Assembly (NCBI GenBank): GCA_902583265.1
Contig: CACHVD010000002.1
Coordinates: forward strand, 1-64,000
Length of the DNA: 64,000 nucleotides
DNA from: an uncultured Prochlorococcus sp.
GTDB taxonomy: Bacteria; Cyanobacteriota; Cyanobacteriia; PCC-6307; Cyanobiaceae
Direction: 5' to 3'
In this document: positions 30,359-39,799 of the stretch, piece by piece
Position numbering within the stretch: the first letter of the stretch is position 1
How the letters are laid out: every line of letters begins with the position of its first letter
Position numbers and translations under genes: made by a program
The notes under the pieces: model-generated
The model's input: the letters and a program-made list of their open reading frames with translations, nothing else
Database searches by the model: none
Told to the model about the DNA's origin: nothing

Positions 30359-30976
30359 TTAGTTCTTATCTTGAAATATAGTACTTAAACGCGATAGAGG
30401 ATTCCCAATACCCGGTACTAATAGTTGTGTTTTTTCGTCTTCCTCATCTATGCAAGAAGTGTAAATTACCTGATTAGGGAATAATTTCGCAATTTCATTT
30501 AACCCTTTATTTGAGCAAATAGCTGTTATTAAAAGGATCCTATTTGAATCAACACCTAATTCCTTTAACTTAATTAAAGTTTCTAATGTTGCTGATTTTG
30601 TCGTTATTTGTTCTGAATAAAATATAACTCCTTCATTTGATTCAATAGTTTTAGGAAGTTCTCCTAATGAAAGGGTTGAATTAGGAATTACTTCTTTAGA
30701 TCCAAACCAAAGAGATAACCCTTCGGGCAACATTGCGAGCACTTTTATTGGATAATCATTATTGATAAAGAATCCATCCGCGTCTCCATTATCAGTATTT
30801 ACTATTTCTTTTTTATATGGCAGCCAATTACGTAATGCTTCATATGTAAGCCATTTCCCTAATTGCTCATATCCTGTTGAGTACAAAATATTTGGAGTAT
30901 TTTTTTCTCGCAATATTGAAAGCCAATGTTTTATTAATGGATGAGGAGGAACAATAACCTTTAGTGACATTGCCAT
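30359..30976 (-). CDS. upp: Uracil phosphoribosyltransferase-like protein
   Basis: The start at 30976 (MAMSLKVIVPPHPLIKHW) is preceded by AAGGAAAA at the right distance; a start nine codons upstream is less likely. The 205-residue product resembles UPRT: HPLIKHWLSILRE near the N-terminus, then the middle EALRNWLPYK, and LVPGIGNPLSRL near the end in place of the classic uracil-binding GDAGDR-type region. The usual PRPP loop is diverged, so salvage activity is less certain than in typical Upp. It is divergent from the pentapeptide gene across only 60 bases. Confidence 0.7.
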   Translation of the reverse strand: MAMSLKVIVPPHPLIKHWLSILREKNTPNILYSTGYEQLGKWLTYEALRNWLPYKKEIVNTDNGDADGFFINNDYPIKVLAMLPEGLSLWFGSKEVIPNSTLSLGELPKTIESNEGVIFYSEQITTKSATLETLIKLKELGVDSNRILLITAICSNKGLNEIAKLFPNQVIYTSCIDEEDEKTQLLVPGIGNPLSRLSTIFQDKN

Positions 30977-31039
30977 ATATTTTCCTTTAAGATACTTATA
31001 CAAACTTTAAATACTTAAGTTCTAAAATACAGTTTTATT

Positions 31040-31552
31040 ATGATTAAATCAATTGTTTTCCCCTCTTTAAAGAATGCATTAATTACTTTTCTATTCGTTG
31101 GGATTTTATTTTTTAATTCTGTAAATTCTGCATGGGCTAAAAGACCTCCTGAGATTAGAAACCAACAAGACCTTAATTTAGAGCCAGATATGCATGGTCA
31201 AGACTTAAGCGGTAACGAATACGTTAAGTTTGATTTGAATGGGTTTAATTTCAGTGAAAGTAATTTAGAAGGGGCGGTGTTCAATAATAGTAAATTGCAA
31301 AACTCAAAGTTTATTGGAGCAAATTTAAGAGATGCACTAGCTTATGCAACAGACTTTACAGATGCTGATCTTTCGGATGTTAATTTTACTAATGCCTTAT
31401 TAATGGAGAGTAATTTTGAAGGTGCAAAAATTGATGGTGCAGATTTTACTGATGCTGTTCTTAGTCGTACACAACAAAAACAATTATGTGCGATTGCTAA
31501 TGGCACAAATAGTTCTACAGGAGAGAGTACAGAATATAGCTTAGGTTGTTAA
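31040..31552 (+). CDS. Secreted (lumenal or periplasmic) pentapeptide repeat protein
   Basis: Protein of 170 residues. A signal peptide is evident: basic start, hydrophobic core about residues 11-27, and a likely cleavage site SAWA/KRP near residue 34. The mature part carries A(D/N)LXX-type pentapeptide repeats (about residues 66-140, such as ADLSD, VNFTN, SNFEG, ADFTD), which fold as a right-handed quadrilateral beta helix. Similar cyanobacterial proteins localise to the thylakoid lumen. Two cysteines (CAIA and GC at the end) could form a disulfide. Function unknown. Confidence 0.85.
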   Translation: MIKSIVFPSLKNALITFLFVGILFFNSVNSAWAKRPPEIRNQQDLNLEPDMHGQDLSGNEYVKFDLNGFNFSESNLEGAVFNNSKLQNSKFIGANLRDALAYATDFTDADLSDVNFTNALLMESNFEGAKIDGADFTDAVLSRTQQKQLCAIANGTNSSTGESTEYSLGC

Positions 31553-31561
31553 TCATCAAAA

Positions 31562-32626
31562 ATGAAAAAAAAAATTCCAGTTATTGTTGTTTCGGGATTT
31601 CTTGGTTCAGGTAAAACAACTTTTCTAAGATATCTATTGAAAGAGAGTAATAAAAAATTTGGTTTAATAATTAATGAATTTGGTGATGTTGGAATTGACG
31701 GTGATTTGATTAAAAGTTGTGATAAATGTGATGAATCTGAAGACGATTGCGTTATCGAATTAAACAATGGATGTTTATGTTGCACTGTTCAAGATGATTT
31801 TGTTCCATCAATAAAAGCTCTCCTAGAATTTAATCCTCCTATCGAATCAATAATTATCGAAACAAGTGGCTTGGCACTACCAATTCCCTTAATTCAAGCA
31901 CTTAACTGGCCTGAGATTAGGGCTTCCATCTATCTTGATGTAGTTGTTGGTATCGTTAATGGAGAGTCAATGCTTAATGGTTCACCAATTAATGATTTAA
32001 ATAAAATAACAAAACAATATAATGATACAGATAGAATTGATCACAACGCCTCTATTGAAGAACTTTTTGAGGAGCAACTTGAAGTCTCTGATATCGTTTT
32101 AGTCTCTAGATCAGATATCTTATATGATCATCAGTTTGATGTTGTAAAAAATAAAATCCAGGGAAGTCTAAACTCATCAACACCAGTCCTTAAATCCAAG
32201 AATGGCAAAATTGATTTAAATTATATATTTGATTTTAATTTTAAAAAAGAGACTTATAAAGAATTTTTAACTGAAGAACATGACCATAATCATGTAGAGC
32301 TTGTATCAGATTCAATTAAATCAAATTATTTCCTTGACAAAAATGACTTTGAAAAAGAGATGTCAAAAATCTTGGATGAATTAAACATTCTTCGAATAAA
32401 AGGACGTATTTGGATACCAAATAAATCATTGCCTTTACAAATACAAATTGTTGGAAAGAAAATTAATACTTGGTTTGAAGATGCTCCAGATAATTGTTGG
32501 AGACCAAATGATAATGCTGGTCTTGAATTAGTAATAATTTCCTTTGATGAAAAAACTATAAAAACTTTCAATAGAAAAATTAAAGAGAAATTTAACATTT
32601 TAACAGAACCAAAAATAGCAATTTGA
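31562..32626 (+). CDS. CobW/COG0523 family metal-linked GTPase
   Basis: G3E GTPase of 354 residues. It shows Walker A GFLGSGKTTF (about residues 12-21), the family metal motif NNGCLCC (about 69-75), VIIETSGLA (about 97-105) and a His/Asp-rich stretch EEHDHNHVE (about 238-246) that may bind metal. COG0523 members act as metallochaperones for zinc, cobalt or other cofactors; the metal here cannot be told. It follows the pentapeptide gene by nine bases. Confidence 0.9.
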   Translation: MKKKIPVIVVSGFLGSGKTTFLRYLLKESNKKFGLIINEFGDVGIDGDLIKSCDKCDESEDDCVIELNNGCLCCTVQDDFVPSIKALLEFNPPIESIIIETSGLALPIPLIQALNWPEIRASIYLDVVVGIVNGESMLNGSPINDLNKITKQYNDTDRIDHNASIEELFEEQLEVSDIVLVSRSDILYDHQFDVVKNKIQGSLNSSTPVLKSKNGKIDLNYIFDFNFKKETYKEFLTEEHDHNHVELVSDSIKSNYFLDKNDFEKEMSKILDELNILRIKGRIWIPNKSLPLQIQIVGKKINTWFEDAPDNCWRPNDNAGLELVIISFDEKTIKTFNRKIKEKFNILTEPKIAI

Positions 32627-32671
32627 CATTATAGTTAGCTGCCGAGATACTAAAGCAGTAGACAGCCCAAG

Positions 32672-32836
32672 ATGGAAAATCCAAAAATTTTATTAAAACA
32701 AATAATCTCCAACGAAGTTACATCAATTGATAAAATAAAATGTTCAAAATGTGGTGGGTCAGGAAACTTTAAAACTCATGAAAATTCAAGAAGAACTTGC
32801 TTAGTTTGTTTTGGTAAAGGCTATATAAACATCTAA
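32672..32836 (+). CDS. Small zinc-finger-like protein (54 residues) with DnaJ-type CxxCxGxG motifs
   Basis: ATG-to-TAA frame. Two cysteine pairs are present: CSKCGGSG (about residues 24-31) and CLVCFGKG (about 43-50). These are exactly the CxxCxGxG half-sites of the DnaJ-type zinc-binding domain, here as a single stand-alone unit without a J domain. Such proteins could act as thiol or zinc chaperones, but no function is established. It sits 45 bases after the CobW GTPase, an interesting neighbour for a metal-binding protein. Confidence 0.7.
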   Translation: MENPKILLKQIISNEVTSIDKIKCSKCGGSGNFKTHENSRRTCLVCFGKGYINI

Positions 32837-32933
32837 TAACTCAGAGAACCCTAAGGTAAAAATATTTGTTTATTAATCAATAGTACTTTTTATTAAAATT
32901 TAAACTAATCTTCTAATAGAAATTAATTTTTAA

Positions 32934-33188
32934 TTGGACCAATTTGCTGTAAAAGTTTTTGTAAGACTAAGACCCTCAGTTTTAGATCCAGCAGGGGAAG
33001 CTACCAAATCTGCCTCTATAAAACTTGGAGCCGAGGGAATAAAATCATTACGTATAGGAAAAATGATTGAGGTAAAGATAGAAGGTAATGGTGAAAACGA
33101 GGTAAGAGAAAAAATTAATTTATTGTGTGATAGGTTATTCGCAAATACTGTTATTGAAGATTATGAGTATTCATTAGAAAAATTATAA
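32934..33188 (+). CDS. purS: Phosphoribosylformylglycinamidine synthase subunit PurS
   Basis: Small subunit (84 residues) of the three-part FGAM synthase of purine synthesis. The family sequence [17 protein letters not shown] (about residues 7-23), a central [11 protein letters not shown] and the short dimerising fold are clear. It starts with TTG. PurQ follows one base after its stop, so the two are translated together. PurL is not in the window. Confidence 0.92.
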   Translation: MDQFAVKVFVRLRPSVLDPAGEATKSASIKLGAEGIKSLRIGKMIEVKIEGNGENEVREKINLLCDRLFANTVIEDYEYSLEKL

Positions 33189-33189
33189 G

Positions 33190-33855
33190 ATGGATAATTT
33201 TACTGTAGGAGTTGTTGTCTTTCCTGGTTCTAATTGTGATCGTGATGTTTCATGGGCATTGGAAGGTTGTTTAGACATAAGAACAAAATACTTGTGGCAT
33301 GAGTCTTCAGATTTAAGTGATGTAGATGCAATAGTTTTACCTGGAGGATTTAGCTATGGTGATTATTTAAGATGCGGCGCAATTGCAAGATTCTCTCCAT
33401 TAATAAATGCCTTAGATGAGTTTGTTAAAAGCGGAAAAAGAGTTTTAGGAATTTGTAATGGGTTTCAAATTTTGACAGAATCAGGCTTTTTGCCTGGCGC
33501 CCTTACCGCGAATAAAAATCTTAATTTCATCTGTGATGATGTTGAACTTGATATCATTTCTTCAAAAGGAGGTTGGTTTAATAATGGAGGTCAAAAACAA
33601 ACTATAAAGTTGCCAATAGCGCATGGGGAAGGAAGATATCATTGTGATTCTGATACTTTAAAAAAACTTGTAGATAATGAATTGATCGCTTTGAGATATA
33701 AAAATAATCCTAATGGATCCTCATTCGATATTGCAGGCATAACTAATGAAAAAGGAAATGTTCTAGGTTTAATGCCTCATCCAGAGCGCGCATGTGACGA
33801 GACAATTGGTGGGACTGATGGTCTATTTACATTAAAATCATTAATATTGAAATAA
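33190..33855 (+). CDS. purQ: Phosphoribosylformylglycinamidine synthase subunit PurQ
   Basis: Glutamine amidotransferase subunit, 221 residues, giving ammonia to PurL. The class I triad is visible: nucleophile cysteine in [10 protein letters not shown] (about residues 84-93), and histidine with glutamate in LMPHPERA (about 195-202). [12 protein letters not shown] near the start and [15 protein letters not shown] (about 51-65) are PurQ-specific. Followed by a strong hairpin terminator shared with the convergent fbaA. Confidence 0.95.
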   Translation: MDNFTVGVVVFPGSNCDRDVSWALEGCLDIRTKYLWHESSDLSDVDAIVLPGGFSYGDYLRCGAIARFSPLINALDEFVKSGKRVLGICNGFQILTESGFLPGALTANKNLNFICDDVELDIISSKGGWFNNGGQKQTIKLPIAHGEGRYHCDSDTLKKLVDNELIALRYKNNPNGSSFDIAGITNEKGNVLGLMPHPERACDETIGGTDGLFTLKSLILK

Positions 33856-33887
33856 AAAAAGACCCCTAATTCTGGAGGTCTTTTTTT
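33854..33887. terminator. Bidirectional intrinsic terminator between purQ and fbaA
   Basis: An A-tract followed by GACC...GGTC with further C/G pairing across an AT-rich loop, then a run of seven T. The A-tract and T-tract pair with each other and extend the stem, so the element can stop transcription from both directions. It lies exactly between the two convergent stop codons. Confidence 0.8.
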
Positions 33888-33905
33888 ATTTAATTTGGGA
33901 AGAAA

Positions 33906-34979
33906 TTAAACAGTAACTTTTACTTTTGGATCTAAATCACCTTTAGCGTAAAGATCAGCAAAGTAATTGGTGCTGTTTTGCTTGATCTTACTTGCTTGAC
34001 CTTCACACCAGAACTGCTTGTATCTATCAAGACAAACTTGCTTCATGTATTTTCTGGCAGGTTTGTTGAAATGTCTTGGGTCAAAGTTTGCCTTGTCAGC
34101 AAATGCTGCCTCTCTAACCGCGGCAGTGAAAGCAAGTCTGTTATCGGTATCAATGTTGATTTTCCTAACTCCATTTCTTATTCCCTCTTGAATCTCTTCA
34201 ACAGGAACACCATATGTTTGAGGTATTTCACCACCATATTTGTTAATGATATCCAACCATTCCTGAGGCACTGAACTAGATCCGTGCATTACAAGATGTG
34301 TATTTGGAAGTGCTTTATGAATCTCAGCAATTCTGCTTATTGCAAGAACTTCTCCTGTTGGCTTCCTTGTGAATTTATATGCACCATGACTTGTACCTAT
34401 AGCAATTGCTAATGCATCAACTTTTGTTTTGGCAACAAAATCTGCCGCTTCTTCAGGATCAGTCAAAAGCATATCTGTAGAAAGTTCACCTTCAAATCCA
34501 TGACCATCTTCTGCCTCACCTTTTCCTGTCTCTAATGAACCTAAGCAACCTAATTCTCCTTCAACACTAACTCCAACTGAATGAGCAAAATCAACTACTT
34601 TTTTAGTAACTGCAACATTGTATTCGTAACTAGCGGGTGTCTTTGCATCTGCCTCTAGAGAACCATCCATCATTACTGATGTGAAACCATTTATTGCTGC
34701 TGAATAACATGTTGATGGCTCATTACCATGGTCTTGGTGCATTACCACTGGAATATTAGGATATGTTTCTGTAGCAGCAAGGATTAGATGACGTAGGAAA
34801 ATTTCGCCTGCATAATTTCTTGCCCCTCTTGAAGCTTGGAGGATAACAGGACTATCAGTTTCATATGCTGCTTCCATAATTGCTTGAACTTGCTCAAGGT
34901 TATTAACATTGAAAGCTGGAATACCGTAACCATTCTCAGCAGCGTGATCTAAAAGTAGTCTTAGTGGAACGAGGGCCAT
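33906..34979 (-). CDS. fbaA: Class II fructose-bisphosphate aldolase
   Basis: Zinc-dependent aldolase of 357 residues for the Calvin cycle (fructose and sedoheptulose bisphosphates) and glycolysis. Motifs: [11 protein letters not shown]-like IPAFNVNN (about residues 19-26), the metal site VVMHQDHGN (about 77-85), [17 protein letters not shown] (about 138), [12 protein letters not shown] (about 192-203) and MHGSSSVP (about 229). It lies upstream (in the minus direction, downstream) of a class I aldolase gene on the same strand, separated by about 150 bases. Confidence 0.97.
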   Translation of the reverse strand: MALVPLRLLLDHAAENGYGIPAFNVNNLEQVQAIMEAAYETDSPVILQASRGARNYAGEIFLRHLILAATETYPNIPVVMHQDHGNEPSTCYSAAINGFTSVMMDGSLEADAKTPASYEYNVAVTKKVVDFAHSVGVSVEGELGCLGSLETGKGEAEDGHGFEGELSTDMLLTDPEEAADFVAKTKVDALAIAIGTSHGAYKFTRKPTGEVLAISRIAEIHKALPNTHLVMHGSSSVPQEWLDIINKYGGEIPQTYGVPVEEIQEGIRNGVRKINIDTDNRLAFTAAVREAAFADKANFDPRHFNKPARKYMKQVCLDRYKQFWCEGQASKIKQNSTNYFADLYAKGDLDPKVKVTV

Positions 34980-35126
34980 AATTAAATTAAGTTAAATGCT
35001 ATATAAAGCACATGTTTCCGAGAGTTTAGTATAAAGAGGTATCAAATGTCACGTCATTAGATATACAAAATACTAAATTAAAGAAACTAATTTTATGACC
35101 CAGAGTATATTTTTAGGATTTTTTAG

Positions 35127-36194
35127 TTAGTAAGTGTAGCCTGCCACAAACAATTGCTCATCAGATGAAGGTTGAGATCCTGCTACATAGGCACCTTTTG
35201 AAGCTTCAGAGTTTGCCTGGGCTCTTGCTATTAATGCTTTTTGCCCCCCTTCAACGTCGCTTCCTTTCCAGGCCTTTAAGCATGAGTGCTGTAATGCTCT
35301 TCCATAGGAGAATGAAACATTCCATAAAGCTTTCCTGTAAAGAGTGTTCATATTATTTAAATAGACAGAAGCAGCTTCTTCGCTTAACCCTCCTGATAAG
35401 AAAACTATTCCAGGAACTGATGCAGGAACGCACCTTTCCATAGTTCTTATCGTCATTTCAGCAACTTTCATAGGATCAGCCTTTGTTGGACAATCTGCTC
35501 CATTAACAGTCATAGAAGGTTTTAATAGAGTCCCTTCTAGAAAAACTCCATTTGCTTGACAGGCAATATAAACCTGCTTTATTACCTCTTCTTGAACTTC
35601 AGCGGTTTTTTCAATATTATGGTCGCCGTCCATTAAGATTTCAGGTTCAATAATTGGTACCAAACCAGATTCTTGAACGGACCTTGCATACCTTGCTAAT
35701 CCCCATGCATTCTCTTGAATTGATAGTTTTGAAGGACAACCATCATTTGTAATTTGCAGAACTGCTCTCCACTTCGCAAATCTTGCACCTTGTTCGTAAT
35801 ATTTTGCTGCTCTTTCAACTAACCCATCTAGGCCAGAGCAAAAAGTTTCTACATCTCCTCCTCCAGGGAGTGGATTTAGACCTTTATCGACCTTTATACC
35901 TGGAATAATACCTAAATTATTTAGTTTCTTAACCATTGACTCACCATCTTGGTGATTCTGATAAAGAGTTTCTTCGAAGAGGATTGCACCACTTATATAC
36001 TTCCCAAGGCCTTCTGTAGTAAAAAGCATTCCTCTATATGCCTTCCTATTGCCTTCAGTATTCTCAACGCCAATTCCAGCGAGTCTTTTACCTACTGTTT
36101 TAGTGGATTCATCTACTGCTAATACTCCTTTTCCTTTAGAAGCTAGTAATTGAGCATTCTCTTTAAGCTCATTTTTGTAATAATTTAAAGCCAT
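35127..36194 (-). CDS. fda: Class I fructose-bisphosphate aldolase
   Basis: Schiff-base aldolase of 355 residues. Visible are GKGVLAVDEST (about residues 21-31), the Trp-Arg segment FAKWRAVLQI (about 139), the Schiff-base lysine in FLEGTLLKPSM (about 219-229) and FLSGGLSEEAA (about 268-278). Class I enzymes need no metal, so it can replace the class II enzyme when metals are short. Having both classes adjacent is notable; the tail ends in AGYTY, typical of class I enzymes. Confidence 0.96.
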   Translation of the reverse strand: MALNYYKNELKENAQLLASKGKGVLAVDESTKTVGKRLAGIGVENTEGNRKAYRGMLFTTEGLGKYISGAILFEETLYQNHQDGESMVKKLNNLGIIPGIKVDKGLNPLPGGGDVETFCSGLDGLVERAAKYYEQGARFAKWRAVLQITNDGCPSKLSIQENAWGLARYARSVQESGLVPIIEPEILMDGDHNIEKTAEVQEEVIKQVYIACQANGVFLEGTLLKPSMTVNGADCPTKADPMKVAEMTIRTMERCVPASVPGIVFLSGGLSEEAASVYLNNMNTLYRKALWNVSFSYGRALQHSCLKAWKGSDVEGGQKALIARAQANSEASKGAYVAGSQPSSDEQLFVAGYTY

Positions 36195-36297
36195 TCTTTA
36201 ATAATTCAGTTCAATTGATTTTTCCAGAATATTAAAAAAAAATAAAATCAATCCAATACTTCATCGGGTGATAATTGCTACCTATAAATGTATAGCT

Positions 36298-37395
36298 TTA
36301 AATTTTGATTCTTAATCCGCTTTTCGAAGATTCTCTTATAGCTTCGCAAACTTTTTGACTGGCAAGTCCCTCACATAATCCTGGAATGATAGGTGTTTGA
36401 TTAAAAATACTCTCAGCCCATAAATTTTGAATTCTTAAAACTGGAGCTATTCTTCCATCAGTCCATGTTTTTTCAAAATTAAATCTTGAATCTGCAGTTA
36501 GATTTTGAATTTTATTTTCGTTGTTTGAATATTTCAAATTAAAACCATGTACATAATCTTTTTGGTTTTCGCTTTTAAGAATAAGTGAACCTTCGCTTCC
36601 ATATATTTCTAAACTAAATCCTCTACCATTTTTAGAAATCGATGATAAAGATACCTGACATGGAATAAGATTAGAGCTGTAGTTTGATATTTCTATATTG
36701 GCTAAACATACATCTTCACTTGTAACATCATTTAAATCAGATGAATTAGGTAAAGGTCTTTTTTTTATTGATGTTGCTAACTTGCCAGACACGTTTATTG
36801 CTTCTCCAAAAAACCAATTCAACATATCGAATGCATGAGTACCTAAAGCGCCAGTAACTCCTCCACCTTTTTCTTCCAATGAATACCAATTCCAGGATCT
36901 TTTGGGGTCGGATCTACTGCCCATTAACCAATCTAATTTGACTAAATATATATCTCCTAAGATATTTTCATCAATAAGTTTTTTTGTCTGAAGGAAAAGA
37001 GGTACTGCTCTATATTCAAAATCAACACATACGCTTAAATTATTAATCAAAGATGTTCTCTGAAGCTCTTCAATTTCTGAGGAGGATATTGAAACGGGTT
37101 TTTCTAGGAGCAAATTTTTATTATTCTCAAGAGCTTGTTTTGCTAACTTAAATCTTGATTCAGGAGGAGTGGCAATAATAATCCCATCAATTTCTTGAGA
37201 TTTAACTAAGTCTTCCCAATCATGAAAAAACTCTAATCCAGTTTCTTTTTCTAGAATTGATTTTTGCTTTTTCTCGTAATGATAAATTGCTACAGGAGTT
37301 AGGTGATCAGACTCTTTTAATGCCTCTAAATGAACTTTTTTCCCAAACCCTAGTCCAGCGATTGCTATTTTTAATTTTTTATTTTTAGTATTCAT
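36298..37395 (-). CDS. Gfo/Idh/MocA family NAD(P)-dependent oxidoreductase
   Basis: Sugar or polyol dehydrogenase-like protein of 365 residues. The N-terminal Rossmann motif GLGFGKKVH (about residues 15-23), GIIIATPPESRF (about 70-81) and the catalytic-type LLEKPVS (about 97-103) are seen. The C-terminal domain has GALGTHAFDMLNWFFG (about 180-195), with the family histidine and aspartate. Substrate is unknown. It is separated by two bases from the signal-peptide protein gene upstream and lies in a minus-strand run below accD. Confidence 0.85.
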   Translation of the reverse strand: MNTKNKKLKIAIAGLGFGKKVHLEALKESDHLTPVAIYHYEKKQKSILEKETGLEFFHDWEDLVKSQEIDGIIIATPPESRFKLAKQALENNKNLLLEKPVSISSSEIEELQRTSLINNLSVCVDFEYRAVPLFLQTKKLIDENILGDIYLVKLDWLMGSRSDPKRSWNWYSLEEKGGGVTGALGTHAFDMLNWFFGEAINVSGKLATSIKKRPLPNSSDLNDVTSEDVCLANIEISNYSSNLIPCQVSLSSISKNGRGFSLEIYGSEGSLILKSENQKDYVHGFNLKYSNNENKIQNLTADSRFNFEKTWTDGRIAPVLRIQNLWAESIFNQTPIIPGLCEGLASQKVCEAIRESSKSGLRIKI

Positions 37396-37397
37396 TC

Positions 37398-37790
37398 TTA
37401 TTCATTAATAAACTCTGAACAGCTATTTTCAATAACAACATCTATAAGTTCATCATTATTAGAAGTTTGCCATTTTGAATTGAATTGAGGAATTCCATTT
37501 ATTGATGTATCTTTGAACTTTTTTTCATTGCAATTAATTCTCATTACATAAAGTGATAACTCTCCATCATCATCAGAATTAGTTGGATTCTTAAAGAACT
37601 TTGTTAATACACTTATTTCACCATTTGGTAGCGTATTAATACTCCCTTTATCAAGCCATTCTTTCCCATCATCATTCTCTTTAAGGAGAACCCAATCAAC
37701 ATTTCCTATCGCATATGAATAGGAGGCAAAGTTTAAAATAAAGAGTAAAAGGCTTATAGAAAAATAAAATAAATTAGAAATTATTCTCAT
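37398..37790 (-). CDS. Exported uncharacterised protein
   Basis: Protein of 130 residues with a signal peptide: hydrophobic core about residues 7-22 and a likely cleavage after SYA near residue 27. The mature part starts near VDWVLLKEN, has a D/E-rich turn, and has two cysteines (MRINCNEKKF and the C-terminal NSCSEF) that could form a disulfide in the periplasm or lumen. Its pattern resembles small surface-adhesin-like lipocalin-type domains of proteobacteria but I would not name it. It sits two bases after accD. Confidence 0.75.
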   Translation of the reverse strand: MRIISNLFYFSISLLLFILNFASYSYAIGNVDWVLLKENDDGKEWLDKGSINTLPNGEISVLTKFFKNPTNSDDDGELSLYVMRINCNEKKFKDTSINGIPQFNSKWQTSNNDELIDVVIENSCSEFINE

Positions 37791-37792
37791 TA

Positions 37793-38674
37793 TTATATAT
37801 TTGCTTCTGAAAGTTCTTTTACACCATGAATTTTTAAAATTTTAGTCAGAGTATCTTTGAGATCTTTCCTTTTGACTATTGCATCAACAAAACCATGCTC
37901 CAGCAGATATTCAGCTGTTTGAAAATTATCGGGTAATTTTTCTCTTAATGTTTGTTCTATAACCCTTCTTCCAGCAAATCCAATAAGTGCTTTAGGTTCT
38001 GCCAAAATTAAATCACCTAACATCGCAAAGCTGGCTGTTACCCCTCCAGTAGTTGGATGAGTTAACAATGGCATATATAGGAGATTTTTCTCTTTATGTT
38101 TTTTTAGTGCTCCAGATATTTTTGCCATTTGCATGAGACTTAACATACCTTCTTGCATCCTTGCTCCTCCTGATGCGCAAACAATAAGAATTGGAAAATT
38201 TTCCAAAGTTGCCCTCTCAATTATCCTTGTAATTTTTTCACCAACTACTGAACCCATGGATCCTCCCATAAATCTAAAATCCATAACAGCTAATGCTAAA
38301 GGCATTGAATTCACAGAACAGATACCTGTTACGACTCCATCTCTTAAACCTGTACCTGCTTGACTTTCTTTAATACGATCAGCATACGCTCTTCTATCTT
38401 TAAAACCCAAAGGATCTGTAGGACTTAGTGAACTATCAAATTCTTTGAATGAATTTTTATCAGCAATTATATTTATCCTTTCATCGCTATTAATCCTATT
38501 GTGGTGTCCACAATTACTACAAACATTGAAATTTGAAATTAGGTCTTTTCTATAGGCTACTTGCGAACACTCTGAACATTTAACCCACAAACCATCTCCT
38601 TCGTCAGTATCTTGGGAAACTTTCCCAACAAATTGATCTTTACGCCTTGCGGCAAACCAGTCGATTAATGACAC
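37793..38674 (-). CDS. accD: Acetyl-CoA carboxylase carboxyltransferase subunit beta
   Basis: Makes malonyl-CoA for fatty acid synthesis with AccA, 293 residues. The N-terminal four-cysteine zinc ribbon (CSECSQ about residue 33 and CSNCGHHN about 52) and the crotonase-like core with [17 protein letters not shown] (about 131-147), [12 protein letters not shown] (about 163-174) and GRRVIEQTL (about 231) are clear. The AccA partner is not in the window. Confidence 0.97.
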   Translation of the reverse strand: MSLIDWFAARRKDQFVGKVSQDTDEGDGLWVKCSECSQVAYRKDLISNFNVCSNCGHHNRINSDERINIIADKNSFKEFDSSLSPTDPLGFKDRRAYADRIKESQAGTGLRDGVVTGICSVNSMPLALAVMDFRFMGGSMGSVVGEKITRIIERATLENFPILIVCASGGARMQEGMLSLMQMAKISGALKKHKEKNLLYMPLLTHPTTGGVTASFAMLGDLILAEPKALIGFAGRRVIEQTLREKLPDNFQTAEYLLEHGFVDAIVKRKDLKDTLTKILKIHGVKELSEANI

Positions 38675-38812
38675 AACGTTACCTGTTTTTTCTATTTAAA
38701 TCTAAGTAAGGTACTTTTATCAAGAGAGAGATATAAATATTTGAGATCCACTAGATTAAAAACTTCTCAAAGTTAAAAAAAATGATTTGAGTTGATAATC
38801 GAAAATTAAACA

Positions 38813-39710
38813 TTATTTATTTTTCTCTTCAATCATTTTATGAATTATTGGAGTGAGAATTAGTTCCATTGCGAATCCCATTTTCCCTCCATTTACCACG
38901 ATACTTGTTGGACTTGACATAAATGAATCATTAATCATTCCAAGCAAGTATTGAAAATCAATCCCCCATTTCTCTCTTGCCCCTTTTCTGAAATGTATGA
39001 TCACAAAGCTCTCATCAGGAGTTGGGATATTCCTGCATATGAAAGGATTAGAAGTATCAATTGTGGGAATTCTTTGGAAATTAATGTCGGTTTTGCTAAA
39101 TTGTGGGCATATATGATTTATATAATCAGGCATTCTTCTCAAAATAGTATCCACAATGGTTTCCGCTGAGTAACCTCTTTCTGCGTTATCTCTATGTATT
39201 TTTTGAATCCACTCTAAATTTGTTATCGGAACAACTCCAACAAGTAAATCAGCATAAGAGGCAACATTGTATCCATCACCTTCTACCCCCCCCATGCAAA
39301 CCTTCATAAAAAAGTACATCTGTTCCCTCAGGAATATCTTCCCATGGAGTAAATTGCCCAGGTTCTAGGGATGTGCCAAGTCTTGTATTATGTTCTTCTG
39401 CTTCTTCAAGACTATGTAGATAATATCTTTTCTGTCCTCCTCCAGTTTCACCATAGATTTTAAAAAGTTCTTCTAGCTTGTCAAAAAGATTAGCCTCTGG
39501 ACCAAAATGTGAGAAATTTTCACCTTTTGAAAGAGCGTCTGCCATAGCTTTTTTCATAGGCATTCTTTCAAATCTGTGGTAACTATCACCTTCTACAACT
39601 GCGGGTACAATATCTTCTCTGGCAAAAATATGCTCAAAGGCTCTTTTTACTGTACTTGTTCCTGCTCCTGAAGATCCTGTTACAGCGACTACTGGATGAC
39701 GTTTTGACAT
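38813..39710 (-). CDS. prk: Phosphoribulokinase, reading frame broken by one extra base
   Basis: Calvin-cycle enzyme that makes ribulose 1,5-bisphosphate. The N-terminal half (39710 to a stop at 39276) has the P-loop GSSGAGTST (about residues 12-20), EGDSYHR and FGPEANLFD. The C-terminal half (in another frame, ending at 38813) has DGYNVASYADLLVGVVPI and the closing domain. The junction is a run of eight C (39286-39293; eight G in the gene) after the codons for GLH. With seven, the protein reads straight through as about 298 residues, the normal length. Because the enzyme is essential in a photoautotroph, this is most likely a sequencing error, though slippage or a true mutation cannot be excluded. 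Confidence 0.9.
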
Positions 39711-39799
39711 TTTTTAAAAACAATATCTAATGATTCTGACAGGTCATATGCCAACTTTATGTTTTACTTAAAAATATTTTTTTATTTATTAATTTTTTT

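Noticed and set aside
36214-36252. ATTGATTTT / AAAATCAAT inverted repeat before the class I aldolase gene
   Set aside because: Stem is nearly all A-T with a long loop and no T-tract in the needed direction; too weak for a terminator call.
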